DNA of 64,000 bases from Sipunculus nudus (GCA_026874595.1 CM049315.1:9709664-9773663); one strand, 5' to 3'; counted from the first letter of the stretch, positions 25,601 through 36,744 are shown. The notes: generated by a model not told the origin, from the letters alone. A program made the numbers and translations.

Positions 25601-28148
25601 ATAAGGAAAAAAAAAATAAAATAATTCTCGTCGATGGGTTTTCACTCTACAATAGCTAAGAAAGACCCCCTCCCAATTAAAAACATCTGGACTCAAATAT
25701 TGGTATACATATAAACTCAACAACCGCAATAGATAGAACACTAGAACAACTGAATTTGCAAGTTCGATTTTATAGGTGGGAGACGTACAGCAGACGTTTC
25801 AGTGCTGTATATTTACAAGTAACAAGTGTATTATTAATGTTTTTTTTATTCACCAGATGAGCAGGTAGTACCGACGCTCGTTGATGACGTCAGCATGCTG
25901 TTCAGTGACATCGTCGGATTCACGTCAATCTGTTCCATGGCCACGCCCATGCAGGTCGTTAGTATGCTGAACGCCCTCTACACCAAGTTCGATTCCCTGT
26001 GTGAACTCATTGATGTTTACAAGGTTTGTGCTGTTTTGATTTTATCTATGGCACTTGCAACCAATCAGTTAAAATAATGGCTTAAACAAATATCAGTAAA
26101 TTTTATAAACTTACACTATACTGTAAGTGCAAAAGCTGTACCTAATGTTCCCCCAAAACATCTGTATTCGAAAAAAACACCGGCAGCATGGAAGCCTATA
26201 GTTAGCTTCAAACAGCTCTGCATCCACTCAGCGCACAGACCTGCACAGAATTGTCACGCGTGTCTTCTCACAGAATATAGTCAATCAGAGGGTGGTGAAA
26301 CATTTTGTGCGATTCTGTTCTTACTTTCTTTTTTTACCAATTTTGCTAACACGCTTCCTAGATTGAACCTTTTTAGGGTGTTATTCCCTCGTTGTAAAAG
26401 ATAAATTCCTCCTTTCCTCAAAGATCCGCCAGGACGCTCATGCAGGCAGACTTTGGTAGTTCCGGTCTACCATATATGTGGCCAATCTGCATACCTACTG
26501 GAACAATAGACATGTTGTCACATCTCTGGTTCACGCAGCGTTTATTTAAAGTGATATATTTTACAAGAAATGGGAATCAGTTAAACTAACAAAGTTACCG
26601 TCTTACTGCCTTAGCGTCCTTCCGGCGTCCACCCACAGATTTTGTTTCTTCTCTTTTATTTCTTGAACGTTTTTGATTTTGTTTGCTTTATCTGATAGGG
26701 CTAGGTATGGGCTTTTGAACTTCTACACAGAATTTGAAAATAATTACTTATATGCTAATTCATGCCATCTCAAAATTACAACAACAAAAAAACTTCTTCA
26801 GCCTTATTTATTGACTGATTTTGAGTCTGCTTCTTTGGCCGTATTGAGCTTGGGTCGCCCTTAACAGTTCTGGCCCCCTGAGATCTTTATAAGATGTAAA
26901 GTTCATTCCATGCACCTAGGTAAATTTGCATTATTTTTATTATTAATATTTTTGGTGGAGGTAACCGCCTCCATTTTTGAAATGCTAACTTAACTATGTA
27001 CATGTACATCTGCAGAATTCCATTCCAGTTTCGGACTTCGTGACATTGCACTGTCACACGCTTCCTTTCATATGATATCCTTGCGCCAACCAAGCCCGGT
27101 GATTACTGCACTTGCATGCCCAGAATGCGTAATCATCCTTATTGCTGGGTCGTACCACCGAGGAAACCCCGAAATGCGCACTCTTTTGTGAGTGAATCAC
27201 GGCCGCTGGGTACGGCCTTCCCATTAAGCCACACCCTTGGTGGGGGCCGACTGTGAAAAATCTCACCGCTTCGGCTGAGATTTGAACTAACGATCTCCCT
27301 GTCCTGTGCTCTACCCCTGAGCCACAGAGGCCGGTAATTTGCATGATTTTATGTTGAGGAGTGCACCATGTCACAGACGTATAGAGAGCGTTCCATAATT
27401 TAGTTTGCATTCATTCTTTCTTCCAAGATTGGTTTTTATGACGAAAATCCTCTGTATAATCCAACTAGCTCCTTCCCTTTGTACTGATAAACACAGATCA
27501 ATTCTAAAAATTAAAAATAAAACATTCACCTTTTGTTAAGCATTCTGAGCTCAAAGCCACTGATAACCCACACCATTAGAAAGAAAGATACGAAGTTCTA
27601 TCTCAATACCCTGTACATTTTCCATCGCAGACGGAAACGATTGGAGATGCTTATTGCGTAGCCAGCGGTCTCCATCGACCTAGCGAACTACATGCCCAGC
27701 AGGTGGCGTGGATGGCACTAAAGATGATGAAGACTGTAGATGAAGAACGCACACACAATGGGAAAGCAATACAGGTCAGACTTCTGACATCCATCAAATA
27801 AATATTAATAAAAATAATCATACATTAACTTAGTAAAGTTGGTTATTTTGCGTAAATATACATCTTAAGCGTATGGTTCATTATGATACCAATGTTTTGA
27901 TTATCAAAATGACGCAGGGCTGTATATGTAGCGATTTTCAGTACCTGAATTAGATTTTTGCATTGCCTAAGCATATAAAGGCAACATGCGGCATGCACAC
28001 AAAACCGTTAAATCAAGTCCGATTTACATACAAAACACACTATGTTTGTTGCAGTATAACTCATATTTATCCTGTGAATGTAATGATTATTATATGACAT
28101 TTACGTATACTGATGTATATTTCTCGATTATCTATATTTATCTATATC

Positions 28149-28189
<41 letters not shown>

Positions 28190-29807
28190 ATATAAAATCC
28201 TCCAATATACGTGCTTGGCCTTCCTCAGTCCAAGCGTGAAGCATGCTTTCGTACGTTTTTGCATGTAAATGGATAACGGATCATACAGATTTTAAGATGT
28301 CATGATTAACGGCAGTGAGAAGAGACACGCAGGTCAATTTCATAAAGTTGGCGCTGCTAATTTTTATTATTTTCCTCTCAAATTTCACGCAAATATAACC
28401 ATCCTGGCACACACGTTACATTAATGCTTACGGTTGAAGAACATAACAGTGCATCCGAGATGCCAGACAACGGAGGGCCACGTGGGCAATGACTTCATGC
28501 CCCGCCATGTTGTATACGGTATATCTGGTCATAGCTTAAACGATTGGACAATCCATTTTGTTATATAAACAGCCTTGATGGGGCGTTCTAGTGTTTTGTT
28601 TGCATATTTTGAAATTGCTGTTAGTCACTGAATTCCTTTCTGTTTCAGCTGCGTATTGGCTTACACAGCGGTTCTGTCCTGGCTGGCGTTGTCGGCACCA
28701 AAATGCCTCGTTATTGTTTATTCGGAAATGACGTCACTCTCGCCAACAAATTCGAATCTCACAGTGAGGCCCGGCGCATCAACATAAGTCCAACCACATA
28801 TACGTGAGTACCTAATTAATAAGAGACCAAATTAAGCAGCTTATTTAGTCATTTTAAGAATCATATACGGATCATTAGCAATTCTTTTATGCATAACAAT
28901 GACTTGCAATCAGACAAAATAAAATTTCATCGAAAAAGAGGCCCACTGTTTCAGAGTGTGTTACCTTTCAACTTTCTCGGCATGCAAGATGTTGTTTCAC
29001 AAGATAAATGTGACCGTTTTTTTGCGAACTTGCGTGCAAACACTTATTTTTTATAATAAAAAGGCGACTGACAAAGCCAGAATCACGTCAATATTGGAAT
29101 TGCCTATGATTTGTCCTTATCATTTGCATGGTGGAATATATGTTTTCAGGAATTTCAATTTTCAATTCTTTGGGCTTCAAAATCCAAGAGTTTGGTGTAT
29201 GAATAAAAACTTTTGTTAAATATTGACGAAATTACGCGGAAAATCTCACTTAAATGACTATACTTCCAAAGACCGAATGGTACAGCCAGATTCTACATAA
29301 GCACAATTTAGTTAGTAAAAATTACCATCACGAACAAGTCTAGCAGGGGAATGGTGGTTATGGTTGGCCATTAGTCGGGCAAATGTCTATACCAAAGATA
29401 CAAGCAGAGCAAGCTCACTAAATATGGGCGTCACGTGCAGTCAGTGTGTCATTAAACAGAATTCAAACTATAATATTCCTGTAGCAAAAAATGTAAGATT
29501 ACTGTTCTGTTCATGTATGACATTGTTTCATTGCACGTTTACTGTTTAATTTACGTATGCCATTGTCACTTATATATTTGTGTGTACCATTGTTCCATTG
29601 TAAGAATATACTGTTATATTTATATATGCCATTGTTTCACTGTAACATTACTGCTATATTTATGTATGTCTTTGTTTCATTATAATATTATTCATATATA
29701 TTGATACACACACACACACACATATATATATATATGTATGTATATACAGTATTTAGCATCAAGCTAATGGAGCACTGTTAGATTGGTGTAGCATCTATAT
29801 ACTTCTA

Positions 29808-29861
<54 letters not shown>

Positions 29862-30062
29862 ACACACCATTGTTACAGTTTGCTCCAGAAGACGCCTGGT
29901 TTCACCTTCATCATCCGGCCACCCGAGTGTCTGCCCGCCGGGTATCAGCCGTCAGAGGATGCGAGGTGTTACTTTATCGACCTGTACCAGCATCCCGGAG
30001 CTGCTGCTGAACATGAAGATCAGATTCTCCTGGCTCTGGAGCACTATGGTATCACGAAATGA
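14328..30062 (+). CDS. Soluble guanylate cyclase alpha-type subunit, 10 coding exons
   Basis: The alpha subunit of the NO receptor pairs with a haem-carrying beta subunit to convert GTP to cGMP in the cytosol. Joining 14328-14540, 16357-16418, 16797-16885, 17546-18252, 19656-19835, 20347-20485, 25857-26023, 27631-27774, 28649-28803 and 29879-30062 gives 2040 nt, a 679-aa protein, with every intron GT-AG and all phases compatible. Residues about 60-270 are a divergent HNOB-like region; about 272-415 an HNOBA/PAS-like region ([12 protein letters not shown]); 418-455 a charged coiled coil; 460-640 the class III cyclase domain. Metal-binding aspartates are D481 (LFSDIVGFT) and D525 (TETIGDAYC). 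[12 protein letters not shown] has lysine at 601, where beta subunits carry the catalytic arginine, so this is an alpha partner. Length matches vertebrate alpha-1 (about 690 aa). An in-frame TGA at 14292-14294 supports the start. Alpha-1 versus alpha-2 type was not resolved. Confidence 0.93.
14765..15525 (+). repeat. Mollusc-type dispersed repeat in cyclase intron 1, with 333-bp internal duplication
   Basis: It begins CTCAGCTGACTGAAAGTCAT and a GTCTGTCTGT tract, the same opening as the repeat at 60530 in this window. A block starting CATTGATCACC occurs at 14923 and again at 15256 (period 333 bp), each followed by CATGCATATTGATCATGGAG and CTATTTTTGAGACCTTCA. The phrase 'CAAATCGTAACCA.TGGACCTA' recurs around 14869, 15065 and 15409. 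Confidence 0.7.
15725..15778. repeat. (TA)n tract in cyclase intron 1
   Basis: TA run with a few AAA interruptions. Confidence 0.95.
16357..16418 (+). CDS. Cyclase alpha exon 2 (aa 72-92)
   Basis: A short 62-nt exon between a TTACAG acceptor and a GTAATT donor. It reads [20 protein letters not shown] and leaves phase 2; the split tryptophan codon TG|G is completed by exon 3. The match of phases on both sides is the main support. Confidence 0.75.
16611..16672. repeat. (CATA)n(TA)n tract in cyclase intron 2
   Basis: About five CATA units followed by about 17 TA units. Confidence 0.95.
16797..16885 (+). CDS. Cyclase alpha exon 3 (aa 92-122)
   Basis: An 89-nt exon between an AAG acceptor and a GTAAGC donor. 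It reads [12 protein letters not shown] then [17 protein letters not shown] and leaves phase 1. It belongs to the HNOB-like part; similarity to known alpha subunits is weak here, so support is mostly splice logic and coding-like codon use. Confidence 0.75.
17546..18252 (+). CDS. Cyclase alpha exon 4 (HNOB-like end and start of HNOBA; aa 122-357)
   Basis: The largest exon, 707 nt, acceptor ATGCACAG, donor GTAAGG, ending phase 0. It holds [15 protein letters not shown] of the HNOB-like fold, then the HNOBA core with [20 protein letters not shown] and [11 protein letters not shown], which line up with vertebrate alpha subunits. The open frame runs on upstream into intron sequence through a GTG, which is not a real start. 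Confidence 0.93.
18253..19655 (+). other. Cyclase intron 4: no further element recognised
   Basis: A 1.4-kb AT-rich intron. I see no repeat array, RNA gene or extra exon. Intron 5 (19836-20346) is likewise plain. Confidence 0.6.
19656..19835 (+). CDS. Cyclase alpha exon 5 (end of HNOBA; aa 358-417)
   Basis: An exact 60-codon exon, acceptor CACACAG, donor GTAAAT. It contains [17 protein letters not shown] and [19 protein letters not shown], among the most conserved blocks of soluble cyclase subunits, just before the coiled-coil linker. Confidence 0.95.
20347..20485 (+). CDS. Cyclase alpha exon 6 (coiled-coil linker; aa 418-464)
   Basis: A 139-nt exon, acceptor ATCAAAG, donor GTAATT, leaving phase 1. 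It encodes [17 protein letters not shown] and then [18 protein letters not shown], the heptad-rich signalling helix that joins the sensor region to the catalytic domain. It is too short to be seen as a stand-alone ORF. Confidence 0.93.
21190..22470 (+). repeat. 42-bp minisatellite, about 30 copies, in cyclase intron 6
   Basis: Degenerate units contain CAGTACAGATGGGTGTTTTA followed by ATCTCTACTGGTACGGTTCTAC. The period is close to 42 bp with small indels. Because 42 is a multiple of three and stops are rare in one frame, parts stay open and read as a 14-residue repeat ([14 protein letters not shown]-like), but nothing suggests they are translated. Confidence 0.9.
22471..25856 (+). other. Rest of cyclase intron 6 after the minisatellite: nothing recognised
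   Basis: 3.4 kb of AT-rich sequence with no open frame of coding character, no clear tandem array and no recognisable transposon end. A short TA tract lies before the minisatellite at about 20742-20758. Confidence 0.55.
25857..26023 (+). CDS. Cyclase alpha exon 7 (first catalytic aspartate; aa 464-519)
   Basis: A 167-nt exon, acceptor TTCACCAG, donor GTTTGT, ending phase 0. It holds [14 protein letters not shown] with metal-binding D481, and [22 protein letters not shown], which match class III cyclases closely. It follows the largest intron of the gene (5.4 kb). Confidence 0.97.
27050..27335 (-). mobile_element. tRNA-derived SINE in cyclase intron 7
   Basis: On the minus strand a tRNA-like head reads GCCTCTGTGGCTCAGGGGTA, with an A box TGGCTCAGGGG (27314-27324) and a B box AGTTCAAATCT (27278-27288), the two internal RNA polymerase III promoter parts. 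A non-tRNA body of about 200 bp follows toward 27050. The fold is degenerate past the B box, so this is a retroposon rather than a working tRNA gene. It is antisense to the cyclase gene. Confidence 0.72.
27631..27774 (+). CDS. Cyclase alpha exon 8 (second catalytic aspartate; aa 520-567)
   Basis: A 48-codon exon, acceptor CATCGCAG, donor GTCAGA. It starts [15 protein letters not shown] with metal-binding D525 and continues through [12 protein letters not shown]. Family members usually have VETIGD; threonine in place of valine is a mild change. Confidence 0.96.
28149..28194. repeat. (TA)n(TG)n microsatellite in cyclase intron 8
   Basis: A run of TA followed by a run of TG dinucleotides. Confidence 0.95.
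28649..28803 (+). CDS. Cyclase alpha exon 9 (catalytic core; aa 568-619)
   Basis: A 155-nt exon, acceptor TGTTTCAG, donor GTGAGT, leaving phase 2. It carries [16 protein letters not shown] and [20 protein letters not shown]. Lysine in NKFES rather than the beta-type arginine marks an alpha subunit that needs a beta partner for activity. Confidence 0.97.
29705..29743. repeat. (CA)n(TA)n microsatellite in cyclase intron 9
   Basis: CA dinucleotides passing into TA, about 135 bp before exon 10. Confidence 0.9.
29809..29853. repeat. (TA)n tract just before the exon 10 acceptor
   Basis: A near-perfect TA run ends 25 nt before exon 10, leaving only a short weak pyrimidine stretch before the TGTTACAG acceptor. 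Confidence 0.95.
29879..30062 (+). CDS. Cyclase alpha exon 10 (C-terminus and stop; aa 619-679)
   Basis: The acceptor TGTTACAG lies about 25 nt after a long TA tract. The exon reads [19 protein letters not shown] and later [11 protein letters not shown], matching the end of the cyclase domain, and then has a short tail ending HYGITK before TGA at 30060-30062. Confidence 0.93.
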
Positions 30063-30321
30063 CACCTGGATGCGAAAATAGTTATGGATATTTAAACTAG
30101 TAAAATTCAAGTTCGAGTTTTGGAAGGGTTTGCTTTTTAAGGCATTTGATTTGTTGAGGTATAGCCCTACCTACGACATCTCAGTTGAAATATTATGAAA
30201 GAAATGTGAAGAGAATTCGGCAGAGGTATATGGCGGATGAAAGTTAGCCTAGCAGGACATCCCAGTCTTTTAATGAAGATCAGGAGTTGTTCATACTTAT
30301 CATATATTATCATTTTATTAT

Positions 30322-30327
30322 AATAAA
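30322..30327 (+). terminator. Poly(A) signal AATAAA of the cyclase gene
   Basis: A canonical AATAAA about 260 nt after the cyclase stop codon, the first in the expected orientation. It implies a short 3'UTR of roughly 280 nt. Confidence 0.6.
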
Positions 30328-32628
30328 CTGTGGAATCACACAATGTCTCGGGCTCAGTATTTAATTTGTCCTTAAAAGAAAGTCGTGGGTGATAAAGATG
30401 AAATGCGCCCCTTACTGAGAATCCATTCCTGTTATTTTGTGATAATAATAGAGTATATACTGTGCGCACATTAGAAAATATACACGGGTATGTTCACGAT
30501 AAACTAGTTTTATGCATTATTGTAGGCAGGACAGTCCCACTTATTTTTTTAACTTTCAAAACATTAAACAGTTATCTTCATGTTTAGTCATTGGACAGGC
30601 TGTTTGGTACTGTATTATGACTGGACGCACCATAGGTTATCGGTAAAAGAAAATCAAGGATTCTGAAAGCTTTGTGAATGGCCCTTTTCATACGATATAT
30701 CACCGCTTGTCTCGATTTTGATCAGACGAGGAATGTCAGAACTTTGTCTCGAATCGCATTCGATGGCGCCTTAATATTGGATTTTGCAAGGCTACCTTAT
30801 TCTAGGCTCACATTCGAAAAACGGAAAAATCATGATAGGAATGTTTTAAGCTCTTGATTCTTTATATTTGGATGGTATATCAATCGATGTATATTTTTTT
30901 GTGAGTGAAGGACTTTATTGGACACCCATAGGAATATATGGGTGAGAATATATTCCGTATTTGAGAACTCTCGATAACACATTTCAAGCACGTATAACTG
31001 GCAACACACTTATGATTTGATTCAAATACCTCTTTGACTAACAAAAGCAGAGTGACTATAGAGGCTAGCTTAGGTCACGGCCCCCGGACAGAAATACCCC
31101 CCAAGGTTCACAAAAAGGGCCACAAGAAAAAAATGAAACTCCGGAAACTCCAAAATCGCCTCCGGGAGTCTAGCTCTTAGCTGTTACAGGTAGCAGTTCT
31201 GATTGCTTGTTGACCCAGTTTCCGCAGGGGGAAACACTGACCTTTTATAATGTCATGCTTTGGGGATGACGCAGTGATCACGCGACCTAACGAGTGTTAG
31301 TGAGGACGTCCTTGGGGCTCGTTACTGCTTTCATCTTTAAATTCGTCTGATGTCACCGAGCCACCGGCGAATTGACCTCAATAGGCTTTAAATACAATGC
31401 TCTAATGTGATAATCTTTTGCGGTTCTTTAATCCGCAGAAATGACAGACCACGTCATGAAATTGGCATATGTTTGAGCAAGGAGTTTACAGTGATGGAGT
31501 AACAACTGTCAGAAGCCCTGCCAGGTCGCGAGTGTCAGTAGTGCGCTAATTGCAATTTAGATATGATAAGCCCATTAACTCTATTGTGCGCCTATTGTGC
31601 CGCGGTGTCAGGCGCAGCGGCGGCACGGCCTTTGATAAAGCGAGCCTGCTAGATGTTACTTCTGCGGTCCGCTGTAGCTCGCTGAAGCGGAGAGCGATAT
31701 ATCCAGTAACTGAGCAGTAAATCACTGGAATAACATTAACCGAAATTAAGAAAGCGCAAATGGTTTGTTTTGTCAAGAATTATGCGCAACAAATATGTCT
31801 AGAGAGGTCTCGTGTTGAGAAATCACTTGATCGATTTTGGGATAGATGCGGTCACTCTACATCCACTTCTGCCGTTATTCATGACGGACGACTGTTAAGT
31901 GTAAACCTTACTTTCCCTGAATAACTTCGAAATTATAAAAAATTCCATCAGTTCCCACACTTCTGACTTATATTAATAATTAGCCATGTATTATAGTATT
32001 CCGTCGATAAAAAAAAATTTGACGCTTAAGATCGGATGACTTTCATTTTGATGCATAACAGTGAGCCATCGCCCGATCTGTCACTGACGGCGTTGTTCTC
32101 GTATTATCGCCCATATTTACCGCAGCCAAACTATAGCTCAGGCGTCATTAGCAACGACAGCTTCACACACGTTTCCCACACATATGAACATATGGTGTTC
32201 AAAATTATGATTGTTAAACAATTTATATTAAATACTACCGGAGATAAAATTGGGGAGAAACTTAATCATCCTTGTCACAATAATGCCGAAGTCACGCCGA
32301 AGGGGGGTCTCTCGCGCTGTATCAATTAGCACCGGTCTTATCAGCGGCATCTCTTTGTGCCTTAGAGCAGCGAGTTTTATGACCCCCGTCAGCAACATCC
32401 GACACGGCCAGACTCTCACTTGATACTCCATCCCTGTAAACTCCTTGGTTTGAGGGCAGATATGGAGGCGGGAGCTCGACCAGATTTTAACTATTGACAA
32501 GTAACAAGAGTAACGAGCTTTCAACTGAAAAGAAATAAATTTCTGTGAAGGCCTATACATGGCAAAGTGCTGGAAATCAAAGGTATATAAGCGTGGGAGG
32601 CGATGGCTACACATACACATACACGCAC

Positions 32629-32683
<55 letters not shown>

Positions 32684-33751
32684 AACTATCTTAGCAGCAA
32701 AGTTACCACACTATCATGAGTGAATATGGAATACAACTTATCCTAAATGGACATCTAAATTTAACACAAACACGTCCCAGTTAAAGGAGTTTTCATAAAT
32801 TATTCATACCGCCCTAGCCTTGTACTATGATTAACATCCGTTTGCTAACGAAGTCTCCTCTTGTCCACGCCAACTTGCCTGAAGCCCTTAATCCACGGCT
32901 TCCAGTTTTACATGAAGATCCCCTACATCACAGCTGGTGTTAGATGGTGAAGCAGGGCTGTTGCTGGTTACAAAGGGAGCAGCTGTTGTTGCGGCCGGAG
33001 GGCTAATATAGTTCTCTAAAATGCCAATACAGTGCACTCCTCACGCAGCGGTTATACACTGCAGTCGTTCATGATCTCCTTCGTTTTAGCCGCTGCTTTG
33101 TCTGGCAATATTGTCCAGGTCTCGCAACCAGGGCTCACGCAGGACAAACAACTGTAATCAGACCGATGAGAGCGTGGTTTCACAGAGTGCATCCAACTCC
33201 AAGTTTTAAATCATCGTTGGTCTCATTCTTGGTCCTATGTCAGCCCTGGTGTCGACACTACTAAATGAAACAGCGTTAAAACGAGGGAGAACTGAACAAC
33301 TGCAGTATATAACCTTTGCGTGAGGAGTGTAACAACCGTCGTGAATTGTTAATGAGCAAAGTTATGGTCGCTGTCAAGATAATTATTACAAAATGCTCAG
33401 CAAACGCCTAATGTTTCTCGTTTCTTAAGCTGCAAGACTTAAAATAATTAAAGGCTTCAGACACTTTCTTTTATATGCATGTATATCTATAATAGGAGAC
33501 ACGGAAATCCAGGTTGAATCAATGTCCGTGTTGTATAATGCTACAGCGTTTATAGAACTTGTTCATCTATAATCAGCGACATCCCGCTCTCGTTTACTCT
33601 CGCTGGGCCCAGTGATGTTGCTCACCTACACGCAGGTCACGAAATGTGCAGGTTCAGTTCTACTTGAAAACAATTACAGACTTTGTAGCGTTCATCATCA
33701 CTTAACGCATATTTAAGAGTTTCTTTTCTTACGCGTTCCATAATAATATAT
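30328..33751. other. Downstream of cyclase, no gene recognised
   Basis: No recognisable coding exon. A minus-strand frame at 32228-32620 (130 aa) matches nothing I know. A (GA)n tract lies at 32629-32682. Stretches about 31050-31700 and 32780-33330 are less AT-rich than their surroundings and could be conserved non-coding or transposon sequence. Confidence 0.45.
32629..32682. repeat. (GA)n microsatellite
   Basis: About 26 GA units with one interruption. Confidence 0.97.
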
Positions 33752-34397
33752 TGTTACAGGTGCTCTTTTTTTATTGTGTGACACGGGCGTAACTCGTGTT
33801 GTTGTTACATTTTATATTTAATCCGTTCTGGTTGAACACTCGTTGTCATGTAAGCCTTGGGTTTTCACGCCTGGTCGTGGGTCACATGATGAGCCTGGTG
33901 TGTAGAGACACACGGCTATGTCTTTCTAGAGAATTCCTGAAACGCGTGTTGTGCAAGAACTTATAGACTGTTCGAGAAGTGGAAAATTCCCGGCTTGGGG
34001 TGTGAAGGTATATAAAGGGGCTGTTTTTAGAACAAGAGGGCAGACAGCAGAACAGATACCAGCGGACGCAGAAGCGTGTGTCAGATTCTAAGACCTTATC
34101 CGACGAATGCGGCAATTATACATTTTAAAAGACTTTCTCCTGGATTTTATACATTTGGACTTCAGTTTACTTTCTGGGTTGTTGCTAGAACTTTCCACAG
34201 GACTGTCATTCTCCGAGAGTTTACATTTAAAGGACTTATCGTGGTGACGGTATTGGTATCCAGGTACTGTACCATTATCTTTATGTGTGATTGTATTGAC
34301 TTGTTGCTATAACGCTGTTTTACTGTATGATTGTATTGATTTAGTGTATTGTATTGTTAGGGTTGTTTTTAGAATAAATTATAGTTATTTGTTAACA
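33752..34397 (+). mobile_element. Candidate solo LTR
   Basis: The segment starts TGTTACAGG and ends TTTGTTAACA, giving TGTTA...TAACA ends. It contains a strong TATA box (TATATAAA, 34009-34016), a likely start region near 34040 and AATAAA at 34373-34378, the promoter and poly(A) layout of an LTR. No matching second LTR, primer-binding site or clear target duplication is seen, so limits and identity are uncertain. A small non-LTR-derived transcription unit is the alternative. Confidence 0.35.
34009..34016 (+). promoter_or_regulatory. TATA box of the candidate LTR
   Basis: TATATAAAGGGG in a GC-richer stretch; the clearest TATA element in the window. Confidence 0.45.
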
Positions 34398-34699
34398 AAA
34401 AAAAACCACTGACTTCTTCATTCATTCCCCTAGACATTTCACGCTGCCTAGTATTACAGAATCTGATTTGTTTGTTATCTCCATTACAAAATTTGTGTTC
34501 ATCACGAATACGTGATCTGTTTATATTATGTTCCGTAACAATATCTACAGCCCACGTGTCAATTACATAAGGTATAGTCTTGTAACACACCATCTTTTTT
34601 GTGCTCACCATAAGAACAGCCCTAATACAATTATGTCAAATGAACGCCAGAAATGTCAACTTTTCCATTGAGCGGTTGCCAACAGTTATCATTTACATA

Positions 34700-34885
34700 A
34701 AAACTTCGCCTAATAATCACCTCGGTTTAGCGATCACCTCAAAATAATGACCATTTATTCTCGGTCCTAATTCTCTTTTTTTATCTCTTTATATCAGATC
34801 TCGCTTAGACGACCACCTCGAAAATACGACCATTTTATCTAGGTCCCGTGGGTGGTCGTTATTTCGAGTTATCACTGTAATAGTA
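34700..34885. mobile_element. Possible DNA-transposon end (pogo/Tigger-like style)
   Basis: Repeated 'gaccacctcgaaaa.acgaccatt' phrases, 'GGTCC' and a final GGTGGTCGTTATTTCGAG followed by CACTGTAATA resemble terminal regions of pogo-type elements abundant in invertebrates. No transposase is present. Assignment rests on remembered style, so confidence is low. Confidence 0.3.
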
Positions 34886-35890
34886 AGAGCAATTAAGACT
34901 ATACATATAATAAAAAGGTTTCTGGCAGGTACATCACAAACGTAAATGTAACATTTCAGCACACTTCGTCACTTAGCAAAGTGAATACGTAACTCCAGTA
35001 CTACTGATGGCTCACAGGCTACCGTGAAGCATCGCATAATGAGCAGGTTCAGATGTACAAGTCACTTGTTAACGTCTCCTTTGTAGAGAACATGCACGGA
35101 CTACACATGCAAGCTGGCTTTGCGTCCCTATACTTTCATTAGTTTATTTGTCTTTACAGCAACTTCATAAAAATCCTTCCTGCTCGATCACAAAAGCAAT
35201 CATTCAGAGTATTAAGACTTACTTTGTAGTAAAAACCTTCTGTCATGATTATGGAAACAAAAAAAAAAAATGCAAACTACACATATGTAGATTATCAACA
35301 TGAGATTGTGAACTTCGTGGAAAAAACTGTAAACTATAAACATATAGCTTTTATAAATAGATATGTGCTCCGTGATACACAGGGACTCTAATTTTAGTGG
35401 TGATGATGCAAATATTAACATGAAAACAACTATCCCATTGGCACCAGTGGAAGTTGTGTTGTGGACAGCGTCACTTGGGATTTACTTTTGTAAAAAGTGT
35501 TGGCGATTTTATTTTCATTGTTTTGCTTTTTTGGGAATGAAGTCACAATTAACATTGTTTCTATTGTGTTTTTAAGCGGCAGTTGTCTTCGTGATAATAG
35601 ACTCTTTAAACGCTCCAACTTGGGCTTTTAAATGTGGTCCCTAAAAAACAGTTTTATGTCAGATCATGTGTGCACTAAGTTTTATAATATTTACCTGTAA
35701 TATCCCTGTAGGGATACAAGGCCTCTATTAAATTATTTACTTTATTTGAGAAATACTTCTTGACGTTTCATATCATCTATAAAAATTGTTTCCCTTAAAT
35801 ATGGACAATTTACCCAATACATATGATTAATTATTCTTAAACGTATGATAAAACATCCTGGACTGTTTTCTACAATAACCCTTCACTGAA

Positions 35891-36309
35891 GTTGTATCTG
35901 GAATCTCGCCAAATTGAATGATTTAAACATTATACAGTCTATCACATGATTTCAGGGTTCATTCTAACTACGTGTACTGTGTATTTCCTAATGCTTATTA
36001 AAGGGACGTATATTTATATTATTCTCAATGTCAGATTGTTATACTCAGCTTTCGATGAGTCGGCTGTACTTTTCATCAGATTTCCAGTGATAACACAAAC
36101 TGAGTGAGTCGTGACAACACGATTTTCAAAAGGCATTTGAGTAGGTCACGATGCATTCATTAAGTCGTAATGTCAGGTATATACAGAACACTTATTTTAC
36201 GCTGTATGGTTTTACTTACATTCATTATTACTTAATAATGCGTATTTCCCTAAAATAAGATATATAACTATAAATATTAATAAAAGGCTTATGATAATGA
36301 TATACTGGT
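35891..36309 (+). repeat. Long direct repeat A, copy 1 (419 bp)
   Basis: Starts GTTGTATCTGGAATCTCGCC and ends GATATACTGGT. Nearly identical to 36745-37164, with only a few substitutions and one or two single-base indels over 420 bp. Confidence 0.93.
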
Positions 36310-36744
36310 TTATATATACTCAATGGTAAGACTTAACAAGTGACCCTACAAATAACTGGCTTATATATTCATGACGCATCCCACAGACTCCCACTGAAAC
36401 TATTGTGCTTTTCTTTGCTTCACCAATGGCAATTTACAGAACTTAGCTTTACAGGGAAATATAGAATTAAAAGTGCAGCAAGGTCATAAATTTAGTACGT
36501 GGGTTTTTAGCAAAGGAATGTAATCTTCGCTACTCATAAAATGCCATGGATTATCATAAATAACTACTTTCCATAATGACCGTTTTTATTAATACTGTAC
36601 AATAATATGTAAGAAACGTTTCTTTTGCCCATTCAAAAGAACATAACGTTTTTACCCACTTAATCAAATAAATACTTAAATTATATGACATATAATCCAT
36701 TTTTTTCTCTCCACTAGGTAACAACTATTGAGCGGTATTCAAAA

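Noticed and set aside
32228-32620. 130-aa minus frame, one of the longest outside known exons
   Set aside because: No recognisable motif or splice partners; such a length can arise by chance in 64 kb.
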